From the NCBI GenBank assembly GCA_024224995.1, contig JAAENB010001234.1, positions 1 to 41,612 of the forward strand: a stretch of DNA of 41,612 nucleotides, in the 5' to 3' direction. Positions 17,201 through 26,644 of this stretch are shown here, piece after piece; the stretch's first letter is position 1; every line of letters begins with the position of its first letter. Below the pieces are notes generated by a model that saw only the letters and a list, made by a program, of their open reading frames with translations, was not told the DNA's origin and made no database searches. The DNA is from a bacterium (GTDB lineage: Bacteria; Spirochaetota; UBA4802; UBA5550). The translations under genes were made by a program, and so were the position numbers.

Positions 17201-18205
17201 GGAGGACTTCTTCTTCCCGGTTGTTTTATGGGGATTAATCATCTTTTCGGCAATAAAATACCGCTCAATTGTTTCGAGATTCTTTAAACTGCTGCCAAAG
17301 AGATTCATTATTGAAAAACTCTTTGATTTTGATTTTTTGGAAAGATTATTACGGACAAAAAGAGCCAGCGTTCCTGTTGGTCCAAGATCGAGATAGATAT
17401 ATTCTCCCTTTTCCTCCAGCTCTCCTATGATTCTCCTGAACCTCATGGGCTTGCGGGCCACTTCCCAGAAATAATCCCCCGAGAGTGACGACATAATACC
17501 GGTATTGGTACAGGAAATAAAGGGTACTGTTGGATCTTTATATGATTTTTCCGTAAAAAGGTTTAAATACCTCGATTTTACCGGATCAATATGAGATGAA
17601 TGAAAGGCATAAGAGACATTTAAATCCTGGTAAGCAATTTTATTCTCTTTTAAAAACAGCTCTATCTTTTTAAGCCCTTCATTGTCGCCGGAGACGGTAA
17701 AATGTTCGGAACAATTTATTGCAGAAAGTTCACTGTTTTTATACAGCACCGCGTGTTCATAATAGATGTTGGGATCATTCAGGATCGCCAGCATTCCGCC
17801 CCTGGGACACTGGTCCTCGAAAATGTCCACCTGCTTTATTATAAGCTCCAGGGCCTCTTCAATCCCGATAACTTCAGCGATTACTGATGATACGATCTCC
17901 CCCATACTCATTCCCAGTACATAATCGGGTTTTATCCCTTTTTCAAGTAAAACCTGTACTAATGAGTATTCCACCATGAATAGTGATACACTGTTATATA
18001 TTACGGAATCCCTTGAAGTAGTCTTTTTATTCTTTTTATCACCATAAAGGCACTCAACAATTGAATACCCTGCCTGGTTTTCAACAATACTGTCAACCTT
18101 AAGCATTGCATTGCAAAAAACCGGGGAATCCCGAAAAAGATCGCTTCCCATTCCATCGCTGTTAGATCCCTGTCCGGGAAACATAAATACTACAGGTTTT
18201 GACAT
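17183..18205 (-). CDS. Free-standing (trans) acyltransferase of the PKS locus
   Basis: 340 aa, FabD/PKS acyltransferase family, which loads extender or starter acyl groups onto ACPs. The N-terminus carries the oxyanion motif FPGQGSNSDGMG. The nucleophile serine is in GMSMGE, where GHSxGE is usual; the serine is kept and the histidine next to it is Met. The catalytic histidine is in AFHSSH. The arginine that binds the malonyl carboxylate, normally in an R-G-R/K-x-M-Q stretch, appears to be Gln in KQVDIFE, so the substrate may not be malonyl-CoA. It starts at ATG with AAGGGGG about six bases upstream and ends in a Lys/Arg-rich tail. Being next to an AT-less PKS, it is the obvious trans partner. 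An acyl hydrolase (editing) role is the main alternative. Confidence 0.85.
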   Translation of the reverse strand: MSKPVVFMFPGQGSNSDGMGSDLFRDSPVFCNAMLKVDSIVENQAGYSIVECLYGDKKNKKTTSRDSVIYNSVSLFMVEYSLVQVLLEKGIKPDYVLGMSMGEIVSSVIAEVIGIEEALELIIKQVDIFEDQCPRGGMLAILNDPNIYYEHAVLYKNSELSAINCSEHFTVSGDNEGLKKIELFLKENKIAYQDLNVSYAFHSSHIDPVKSRYLNLFTEKSYKDPTVPFISCTNTGIMSSLSGDYFWEVARKPMRFRRIIGELEEKGEYIYLDLGPTGTLALFVRNNLSKKSKSKSFSIMNLFGSSLKNLETIERYFIAEKMINPHKTTGKKKSSRPRSF

Positions 18206-18288
18206 TAAAGACCCCCTTGTACATTTTTTAATGAATGTTCACTTTATGCAAAACCAAAATAAAAACCCAGCGCCAGGGGTCAACTATT

Positions 18289-19032
18289 TTATTTAATTCC
18301 GCTGGAAATTTCCCGGGCGATTTTACCGCATGCCCGGTTAAGCCCGTCTATAGTCTTCGATTTCTCAAGGGTCGCGTAAACGACCTTTCCGGTTGTTTTA
18401 TTCGATACAGTGACGGACAACATATAGGTTTCATCAACTTTATCTATGGACCCAAAAAGAACCATGTTCGATCCCGAAGCGGCTGAAGAGAGTATATTCG
18501 CGCGTCCTCTTAAGCGTACCAGTTCTCTTTTTATTTTATTTCTCACCCTTCCCGCAACTGCTGCGTCTTCTCCGGGGCTATTCAGTTCAATGGACTGAAT
18601 TGCTATGCTGTTTTCAAATTTCTTTGACGGTTTAATCACGGCCGGACCGGGTTCCGGTTTCTCTTCCGGAGTTTTCGGCTGGATTATGGTTTCCTCAGGG
18701 ATAACTCCTTGTTCAATCGACGCTTTTTCATGAATGATTATTTTCACCACTCCTGTCGTGGTTCCGGCAACAACAGTAACAGCTGTTGCCGCAGCGGCGA
18801 CGCTCACTACAACGGAACTCTTTGCCAGGCTCAATGAAATACCCAGGCGTTTGATCCCAAAAAAGACGGAGACTGCCATGGATACCAAAATACCGTATTT
18901 CCCATGCTTTTTTAATACCGCTTTAAGAACCGGGGCCGATGAGCTGATCATCTCCTTCCTCACGTCACCCGGGAGCGGTGCGTCAAGTTTATACTCTTCA
19001 AGAACCTGCTGTAACACATCGGGCTTTTTCAT
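18289..19032 (-). CDS. Membrane protein, probable anti-sigma partner of the ECF factor
   Basis: 247 aa. The start overlaps the stop of the sigma factor by 4 bp (ATGA), so the two are translationally coupled. Residues 1-45 are a short cytoplasmic segment. Hydrophobic stretches lie at about 46-64 and 72-100, then a Pro/Glu-rich linker (about 115-135), then an extracytoplasmic domain (140-247). That domain contains VLFGSIDKVDETYMLSVTVS, resembling the GSIDALDRYTVTIRIID segment of the CsgG-like protein at 20790-21857. It lacks a recognisable zinc anti-sigma motif; the role is inferred from coupling and topology. A possible promoter for the next gene (TTGACC, 16 bp, TATTTT) lies just after it. Confidence 0.6.
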   Translation of the reverse strand: MKKPDVLQQVLEEYKLDAPLPGDVRKEMISSSAPVLKAVLKKHGKYGILVSMAVSVFFGIKRLGISLSLAKSSVVVSVAAAATAVTVVAGTTTGVVKIIIHEKASIEQGVIPEETIIQPKTPEEKPEPGPAVIKPSKKFENSIAIQSIELNSPGEDAAVAGRVRNKIKRELVRLRGRANILSSAASGSNMVLFGSIDKVDETYMLSVTVSNKTTGKVVYATLEKSKTIDGLNRACGKIAREISSGIK

Positions 19033-19568
19033 AGCAGATCCTCCAGGCTTGTAATCCCTTTTTTTTCCAGGTATTCGGTTATTCTTTTTTTAATTTGTCC
19101 GTACTTATATTGGACCTGCCGTTTTGTCATTCCCAGGTATTTTCCCGCTTCACTATATGAAAAATGATGTACTGCGATTAGATCAAACAAGGTATGATCC
19201 TCTTCAGTATCAAAATTTTCAATATTGTCAAGCGCCTCTTTTATGATGATACGGGTATCCTTGAATCCGTTCACAAAAGAAAGGCTTACATCTTCGAAAA
19301 GATCATCAATATTGATACTTTTTTTTGAATTTTTCCGGTAATACTCAAAAAGGACATATCTCGTTGTGGTATACAACCAGGTCCGGTGGTTATCGACCCT
19401 GTCGAAACGTTCATAGAACCGGGTAAAGACCTCCTGGCAGATGTCTTTTGTTGTATCAACATTGCTGGTCCTGGAATATATTGTACTAAATACCAGGGGG
19501 TAGAGGTTTTTATATATATCGGTAAACTCCTCTACTGCTGCATCTATTTTAGGTTTTCTCATATTCAT
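19029..19568 (-). CDS. ECF-family RNA polymerase sigma factor
   Basis: 179 aa, the usual size for an ECF sigma factor. Region 2 is visible as KDICQEVFTRFYERF followed by NHRTWLYTTTRYVLFEYYRK. Region 4 is the helix-turn-helix FSYSEAGKYLGMTKRQVQYK near residues 136-155. It heads a pair with the membrane protein that follows, the classic sigma/anti-sigma layout, and both read toward the acyltransferase and PKS genes. Two Met codons (residues 1 and 3) are possible starts and no clear Shine-Dalgarno is seen. Whether it controls the PKS is inference. Confidence 0.88.
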   Translation of the reverse strand: MNMRKPKIDAAVEEFTDIYKNLYPLVFSTIYSRTSNVDTTKDICQEVFTRFYERFDRVDNHRTWLYTTTRYVLFEYYRKNSKKSINIDDLFEDVSLSFVNGFKDTRIIIKEALDNIENFDTEEDHTLFDLIAVHHFSYSEAGKYLGMTKRQVQYKYGQIKKRITEYLEKKGITSLEDLL

Positions 19569-19688
19569 AATTAATTTATATATGGGGGTACCCTATTATC
19601 AATCTATTTTTTTGCAATGATTTTTCTTAATTTGCTAAAAAACTGTGAGTGGGTGCAGTCGGATCTTTTAGGTTTTATAACGATATCA

Positions 19689-19792
19689 GGGAATTAGTCC
19701 TGTCTTTCCGGAACAAGAGCCACGATGGCGACGCCTATGTGCAATACAGGACGTATTATCACATAGGTGGAGGAAAGACAGGACTAATTCCC
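19689..19792. repeat. Structured palindromic element, copy A
   Basis: Outer arms 19689-19709 and 19772-19792 form a perfect 21-bp inverted repeat. The 62-nt interior begins GGAACAAGAGCCACG, contains GGCGACGCC, then an 8-bp inner stem (CCTATGTG with CACATAGG) capped by a conserved AATAC-AGGAC-GTATT hairpin, and ends GGTGGA. Copy B at 29202-29308 shares the loops but not the stems. It lies in the gap between the FN3 lipoprotein and the sigma factor. Confidence 0.85.
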
Positions 19793-19843
19793 GAGCGTAC
19801 CTAAAAAATGAAACTGCTCCCGCTCAAAAACTGCGAGGAACGC

Positions 19844-20590
19844 TCACTTACAGGTTTCAGGGCCAAAGATATCTGCCCAGCCGCTGTCGTATGGGCTGAA
19901 CCCGCTGACCGTTCCCTTTGAATCAACTGCTTTTACTTTATAATAGTACGTGACACAGGTGGGTATGGACCATTCGGAATAGGATTCCTGAACCGAATTA
20001 CTCTCCCCTCGCCATACATAGGTTCCGGTCGCGGAAGAAGCCCGCCAGACCTGGTAGTGATCCGCTCCGCTTACGGCACTCCAGCTTATACTTATCATTT
20101 CACTCCATTCTCCGTCACTGACGGTAATATTGGCCGGGGCAGTAATTGCCGCTGCGGGATTACTGCTGCCGGCAGCGGAACAGTCATCGGAAAAATCCTG
20201 GCGCCAGCCGCTGTCTATGTTACTGAAGTCACTTTTCTGATTGGATGTGCTTACCGCTTTAATCTTATAATAGTACTTTACGCATTCCGTGGCTGCTGAA
20301 TCGTTATAACGGGTAAAATGTCCCTGCCCATTTACCAGGGAATAGGAGCCGTATTGCGACTCAGATCTCCATACCTCGTAGTAATCAGCATTACTTACGG
20401 TACTCCAGTTTACGATTACCCAGGCGGTGCTGGTCCCGTCACTTGCCGATACATTTGCCGGAGCGTCAATCGAAGTTGATCCGGTGCCGGTGCCGGTGGA
20501 ATTTTCCGGCTCAAACAGGTTATCGCACGAAAAAACCGGAAAAGATACAATTAACACGAAAACCAGTTGTAAAAAGAAGCCCTTTTTCAT
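19844..20590 (-). CDS. Lipoprotein with two fibronectin type III domains
   Basis: 248 aa from the ATG at 20590; the open frame reaches back to 20644, but this ATG starts a proper signal peptide (MKKGFFLQ, hydrophobic core, FPVFSC lipobox). After a Gly/Thr/Ser linker come two FN3 repeats. Each opens with a xAPANxxxSDG motif, has W or I-x-W-S strands and YYEVWR/HYQVWR, and ends with YYYKxKAV and DSGW. The repeats lie at about residues 45-135 and 150-245. It is probably an extracytoplasmic adhesion or binding protein anchored in a membrane. It diverges from the CsgG-like gene. Confidence 0.8.
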   Translation of the reverse strand: MKKGFFLQLVFVLIVSFPVFSCDNLFEPENSTGTGTGSTSIDAPANVSASDGTSTAWVIVNWSTVSNADYYEVWRSESQYGSYSLVNGQGHFTRYNDSAATECVKYYYKIKAVSTSNQKSDFSNIDSGWRQDFSDDCSAAGSSNPAAAITAPANITVSDGEWSEMISISWSAVSGADHYQVWRASSATGTYVWRGESNSVQESYSEWSIPTCVTYYYKVKAVDSKGTVSGFSPYDSGWADIFGPETCK

Positions 20591-20657
20591 TATATACACC
20601 ATTGAATTGTTATTAAAATTTTTTCTCTCTATAAAATAATTCAAAAATCTGTAAAGC

Positions 20658-20711
20658 TTTTTTTAAAAAAAGTACAGGGACAAATTTGTACCTATACTTT
20701 TTTTAAAAAAA
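20658..20711. promoter_or_regulatory. 54-bp near-perfect palindrome between divergent genes
   Basis: Centred between 20684 and 20685 on CAAATTTG. The inner part is an imperfect 28-bp palindrome with two mismatched pairs, and it is flanked on both sides by T7A7 tracts. It sits 67 bp from the FN3 lipoprotein start and 78 bp from the CsgG-like start. It could be an operator for a dimeric regulator or a bidirectional terminator-like hairpin. Confidence 0.6.
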
Positions 20712-20789
20712 CATTTTATTAATTAATCAAAATATTTAATTGGTTCTTTATCATAAAACCGGTTTCAACAAATCATTTTAAAATATCAT

Positions 20790-21857
20790 ATGAAAATAAA
20801 ACTATCATTTATCCTCTGTCTTTTGTGCTGTTCCATTGCCCTGGCCGCTCCTAAAAAAAAGCTGGTGGTTCTCGATTTCTCGGCAAACAATATTGAAAAA
20901 TCGTACGCAAGAATAGTGAGAAACAAGATTGAGCTGGCCCTGTACAAACAGAACAGGTTTAATATACTTGAAAAAAAAATGGCTCTCTGGGTGATCAAAG
21001 AGAAACACAATGAGCTTCTGAAATGCTCCGAAACCTCCTGCGCCATTAAGATCGGTAAATACGTCTCTGCCGATTACGTGGTTATGGGATCTATTGATGC
21101 TTTAGACCGGTATACCGTCACCATTCGTATTATTGATGTTAATTCAAACAATATTGTTTCCATGATTACAAAAACCTATGACTCAAAAAAAGCTCTTCCC
21201 GAAGCGTCCTCTCAAATGGCAATGGAACTGGCCAATTTCACCGGACAAAGCTCCGAAGGACTTCCGGTTTATGACGAAATCATTACGGAAAGTCTGCCCG
21301 ATAAAAACCCTGTTGAGACTCAATTAAATAATGAATGGGAAGATGACGAGGAAGATGATTCCTATGCCGGGAACTGGGGCGCCACTCTTGCCTGTGTTGC
21401 TCCGGTAAGCAGTTTCAAAGATAAAGCAAACTATGGAATAGGAACTTCTTTCTTTCTGGATACGGGCAAATCCCGGGGCAATTTCCGCTTTGGTTTTGAA
21501 GCCGGTTTCTATTCCTGTTCCGGCAACACCTTTTCCGACTCAGGGAACATTCTTTCCGTAAGCATGATCCCTATAACAGCAAGCGCCAGGTATTATTTTT
21601 ATAATGCTTCGGATCAATTCTTTTTCGCCCCTGCGGTTTCCCTGGGACTGAGCATTAATTTTGTCTCGTATGATGCTTCATCCACTCTTTCCGACAAAAA
21701 AAATGTTTCCCCCTTATTTAAAGGAGGTTTCGCTATTGGTGTTCAGACAGGGGCTTCTTTCGGGATCCGGCTTGGCGCGGTATACTGCAAAACACTCAAT
21801 TCAAGTGATTCGATTGATTATATACTGATTGAATGCGGCTTTGCTTACGGGTTCTAA
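20790..21857 (+). CDS. CsgG/LpoB-like periplasmic domain fused to an outer-membrane barrel
   Basis: 355 aa with a signal peptide (residues 1-19, cleavage after LAA). Residues 22-155 resemble the CsgG-like fold: KKLVVLDFSANN, a segment pairing ARIVRNKIELAL with FNILEKK, then ADYVVMGSIDALDRYTVTI and an end at about QMAMELANF. An acidic linker (EWEDDEEDDSY) leads into alternating-hydrophobicity strands (190-355) that end in an aromatic residue (ECGFAYGF), as in beta-barrels. Probable role: outer-membrane assembly or sensing; the exact function is unknown. The extracytoplasmic domain of the sigma partner looks related. Confidence 0.7.
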   Translation: MKIKLSFILCLLCCSIALAAPKKKLVVLDFSANNIEKSYARIVRNKIELALYKQNRFNILEKKMALWVIKEKHNELLKCSETSCAIKIGKYVSADYVVMGSIDALDRYTVTIRIIDVNSNNIVSMITKTYDSKKALPEASSQMAMELANFTGQSSEGLPVYDEIITESLPDKNPVETQLNNEWEDDEEDDSYAGNWGATLACVAPVSSFKDKANYGIGTSFFLDTGKSRGNFRFGFEAGFYSCSGNTFSDSGNILSVSMIPITASARYYFYNASDQFFFAPAVSLGLSINFVSYDASSTLSDKKNVSPLFKGGFAIGVQTGASFGIRLGAVYCKTLNSSDSIDYILIECGFAYGF

Positions 21858-21864
21858 CAACATG

Positions 21865-22122
21865 CTATTTCTTCAGTTCCCGGGCAAGGTATTGCCGCAG
21901 GGGGCAGCGGCAGATGCAGACATAGGCCATTGACTGCACTCCTAACTGCGCGGCAAACTTGCATTCACTCGACTTTTCATCGAGACAAATAAGATATGAA
22001 TCGGCTCCTATATCCTTTGCTTTGCAAAGATTGTCGAACCCCTTACCATAGCAGCGGAATCACTTGGGGCACTGCATGTCCCCGATTATTTCTTCAATCT
22101 TCTTTTTATCTTTTTCATCCAT
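21865..22122 (-). pseudogene. Small Cys-rich protein gene interrupted by in-frame TGA
   Basis: An 86-codon frame from the ATG at 22122 to the TAG at 21865-21867, except for TGA at codon 21 (22060-22062). The reading is MDEKDKKKIEEIIGDMQCPK, stop, FRCYGKGFDNLC and so on, ending with CICRCPLRQYLARELKK. Reading frame and Cys spacing (CPK-x-FRCY, NLC, YLICL, ECKF, CxCxCP) persist on both sides, so the stop is recent, a recoding site or an error. The start is 11 bp after the cheD stop, so it belongs to that operon. It resembles small Cys-rich proteins of unknown role. A 6-bp hairpin (CTTTGC, AAA, GCAAAG) lies about 33 nt after the TGA. Confidence 0.6.
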
Positions 22123-22133
22123 ATGCTGCTCTT

Positions 22134-22625
22134 TTATCCGAATATCTTAGACAGGGGAATCTCAATAATCTGGATTTCCCTGTTGTCAAGGTCGTGGTGT
22201 TTTATTATAAAACTTTCTCTGCTGTCCGATTTCAAAATACTTACAGCCTGGCTGTACCCGGTTTCAAAAATTTCAATATTGAGTTTGTACAGGCTTAAGG
22301 CTTCCAGGATATTCTTAATATTTTTCCTGGCCACCACTCTTGCCGAACTATTCTCTTTGTAGCCGGCGCCAAAAACACCAAGACAGTAAATTTGACCGAC
22401 ATTTTTGTCCCGCAATTTATTGTACAATTCAGCGACATGTTTCAGAGCCAGGTCGTGATCTTTGTCCCGTGACTTAAAAAGATGATTACTGCCGATCCAT
22501 ATTGTTCCGTTGTTATCTTTACCGCACAGAACAACAGAGACACATGATCCAAGATCAATATGAAACATATAATCACTATTTTCAACTTTGGTATCATTAA
22601 TGCGGACATAGCAGATCTTTTTCAA
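22134..22625 (-). CDS. cheD: CheD-like chemoreceptor glutamine deamidase
   Basis: 163 aa from a TTG start. The family cysteine is in LGSCVSVVLCG and the histidine in GSNHLF, the Cys-His pair used by CheD to deamidate receptor glutamines. CheD acts in the cytoplasm on methyl-accepting chemotaxis proteins and interacts with CheC in some bacteria; neither partner is in this window. It lies 82 bp after the YrdC-like gene. The Shine-Dalgarno for the TTG is weak, so the exact start is uncertain. Confidence rests on the GSC motif and the overall length. Confidence 0.75.
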   Translation of the reverse strand: MKKICYVRINDTKVENSDYMFHIDLGSCVSVVLCGKDNNGTIWIGSNHLFKSRDKDHDLALKHVAELYNKLRDKNVGQIYCLGVFGAGYKENSSARVVARKNIKNILEALSLYKLNIEIFETGYSQAVSILKSDSRESFIIKHHDLDNREIQIIEIPLSKIFG

Positions 22626-22707
22626 CTGCCGTTCTTTTTTAAATATTTCGTCGATGGCGCTTATATCTCCCCGGGTATAAATTTCACGTCCACGGTCTTA
22701 ATCCGTT

Positions 22708-23373
22708 TTATTCAGCATCAAGAAAATAAAGCGATTTCATTTCATCGATTGAAACCCGGCCCCTGTTAATAATCTCCAGGTTCCCTTTGCTAATATCCAC
22801 CACAGTAGGAGATGTATGCTCCTTGCAAAACTCTTTAACAACAAAAACCATATCTACTCTATCTTTATATTTACGAACCAGTTCGCGGTCGGAATGGATA
22901 TATTTTTTTCTGGTCCCAACAGCCGGAGCAAACAGCAAGGGGGCATCAACCCGGCTGATAAGATCCAGAACAAACCTGCTTTTGGGCATCCTGATTGGAA
23001 CAACAGGCCCGTCTTCGCCCATATCCTTTTTCGGAAGGAAAACCTCAACTTCTCCCGGCCATACCCGGTGAAGAAAATCAAATTCCCGCTTATTAATATC
23101 CGCGATATCATCAAGCATTTTAAAATTGGATATCATATGAACCATGGAACCGGCATCCTGCCCGGTAACCCCGGCCATTTTCTCCCGGGGGTCCGAACTC
23201 AAGAGGCCCAGAACCCCATAAATGGAATCAATGGGCAAAAGAATCAGACCGTCCTGCTTAAGCACCTCAACAAGTTTCGACAGGATCATCTTGTTAATGG
23301 AGCCATCCTTTTTAACCTTTCGGATGAAAACTATTTCATTATCTTCAATTTGTTGCATCTTTTGCGAGGGCAT
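22708..23373 (-). CDS. YrdC/Sua5/YciO-family protein
   Basis: About 221 aa from the ATG at 23373, which has GGGAAA upstream and overlaps the DUF501 gene by 29 bp; a GTG at 23439 is a longer option. Family motifs are clear: GLILLPIDSIYGVLG near the N-terminus, RVWPGEVEVFLPKK, VPIRMPKSRFV and SPTVVDIS near the C-terminus, ending in a RGRVSI-type segment. Members bind nucleotide and RNA; Sua5/TsaC makes threonylcarbamoyl-AMP for tRNA t6A. This one has YciO-like length and a Ser-Ile where Thr-Val is common (PIDSIYG), so a non-TsaC role is possible. Confidence 0.8.
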   Translation of the reverse strand: MPSQKMQQIEDNEIVFIRKVKKDGSINKMILSKLVEVLKQDGLILLPIDSIYGVLGLLSSDPREKMAGVTGQDAGSMVHMISNFKMLDDIADINKREFDFLHRVWPGEVEVFLPKKDMGEDGPVVPIRMPKSRFVLDLISRVDAPLLFAPAVGTRKKYIHSDRELVRKYKDRVDMVFVVKEFCKEHTSPTVVDISKGNLEIINRGRVSIDEMKSLYFLDAE

Positions 23374-23934
23374 GTTTACAGTTTCCCTTTTCACAATATA
23401 TTTTTCCACCAAGTAATTTTGATGTAATTTTTCCTGCACAATTCTCTTTACAGATCATGTAATGAGAATAATGAAGATGCAGGCATTTTAATGTATCAAT
23501 GTCCTGTATCCCGCCTATTCCCGTATTAAACACGATCCTGTTATAATCAAGAGAGCTTACGGCACCAAAAAAATGCCGGTAAATATTCTTACGCAAAAAA
23601 CCGTAATGAGCATGAGCGTCTTTCATCATCGATTGAAATGTTCTGTCATCATTGATGAGATCCGTAATCTTATCGATATATCCCTTCGATTCCAGGGAAT
23701 GAATTCTATCATTAAGAAAGGGACAGGTAAGCCAGATGAGCGTTGAAATTGCCATATAATTCAGCTCTTCTTCCCCCTCTTGTACTTCAGGATTCCGTAC
23801 CGGGTGAAGCAATATCACCGAAGGGAACCCGTGAATACATCGTTTAATAATACCGGCCAGGGAAACCCGGGCGGTATTTAATTGGGACGTAATAACAGTA
23901 ATGTCATTTTCGTCAAACTCCTCAAAAAGATGAT

Positions 23935-23938
<4 letters not shown>
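23345..23938 (-). CDS. DUF501-family protein
   Basis: 197 aa from the GTG at 23938. That start overlaps the FtsB-like stop as GTGA and has GGAG seven bases upstream; an ATG at 24010 is in frame but would overlap by 76 bp. Conserved pattern: RVSLAGIIKRCIHGFPSVI, then STLIWLTCPFLNDRIHSLES, then DYNRIVFNTGIGGIQDID and KCLHLHYSHYM. The C-terminus adds a Cys-rich tail (KENC, YCEKGNC). The order enolase, FtsB/DivIC, DUF501 is well known in actinobacteria and its presence here supports the call. Function is unknown; a link to division or to polyphosphate and ppGpp metabolism has been inferred from neighbours elsewhere. Confidence 0.82.
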
Positions 23939-25744
<1,806 letters not shown>

Positions 25745-25925
25745 TTAACTAAAAGATCGACTCTATATTACCTTTTTTTCAACCCCCAAACACTTTAAAA
25801 GAGCCTTTTTTGACGCACAACAGAACGTTAGTTCTCGGATAAAACAAACCGCCGGTCTGGGCGGTAAATGGAAAAAATTATCAATATTTTTTTTTTGATA
25901 TACCCGGTTTTTGCAATAATTTCAT

Positions 25926-25953
25926 TTGACAACTTCACGTCAAAGGTTATAGA
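25926..25953 (+). promoter_or_regulatory. Promoter of the envelope gene pair at 26.0 kb
   Basis: -35 TTGACA (25926-25931), a 16-bp spacer, -10 TATAGA (25948-25953). An inverted repeat TTTGAC and GTCAAA lies over the -35 and spacer and might be an operator. The rest of the 25649-26028 gap shows a run of A and T and no gene. Confidence 0.55.
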
Positions 25954-26028
25954 ATGTTTCAGGAGTCAGCCAACCACAACCAAAAAAAAACAAATATATA
26001 AAAAAAGAAAAACAAAACCGAATTTTAG

Positions 26029-26625
26029 ATGGAGAGTATGAATAGTAAAATTTTTACTAAATATATTCACGCGATACTACTCTCTTCCTTTTTATGCATT
26101 TTTCACCTGTTCCTTGCGGTTCCCGCTGCTGCCGAAAGCGCTTCAGACAGCAGTTTCATTTCCGTAAGCGGCAGCCTGGGATTAGGATTCTATGATGTTC
26201 CCAACAGTGCTACCAAAGGGGGAGTAAACTTCAAAGCCGATATTATTCCTGTGTCCCTGCCCTGGTTTCACATCGGTTTTTCATCCGGCATCCTGAATCT
26301 TGTGAACTCCACAATAGAGGGGAGCGAAACGCAAAAAGCCGCATACCCTCTGGGCATTGTTCTGGCAAAATACTTTATTAATAAATCATGGAATTGTTAC
26401 CCCTATGTTCAACTTACTCCCGCTCTCTTTTTATTAAACAATTCCATTAATAATCAAACAGATATTTCCGCAGGATTCGGAGGCTTTACCGGTATGGGTA
26501 TTATCATTCCTATTGCCTCTGAACTGTTATATATAGATCTTTCCATTGCGTTCTGCTGGTTCCATGCCGACGGAACCGGTTATGGATTACTGACCAATAG
26601 TCTCGGTATTACATTGAAATTCTAA
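26029..26625 (+). CDS. Small secreted beta-barrel-like outer-membrane protein
   Basis: 198 aa; an in-frame ATG at 26038 with GGAG just before it may be the real start. A long signal peptide ends near AVPAAAES. The mature part (about 160 aa) has alternating hydrophobic strands with Gly turns (ISVSGSLGLGFYDV, WFHIGFSSGI) and ends in an aromatic residue (LGITLKF), the usual barrel-assembly signal. I recognise no specific family. It precedes the 825-aa Ig-repeat protein by 19 bp, so the two are co-transcribed. Confidence 0.7.
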   Translation: MESMNSKIFTKYIHAILLSSFLCIFHLFLAVPAAAESASDSSFISVSGSLGLGFYDVPNSATKGGVNFKADIIPVSLPWFHIGFSSGILNLVNSTIEGSETQKAAYPLGIVLAKYFINKSWNCYPYVQLTPALFLLNNSINNQTDISAGFGGFTGMGIIIPIASELLYIDLSIAFCWFHADGTGYGLLTNSLGITLKF

Positions 26626-26644
26626 AATAAATGAGGGGGCATTT

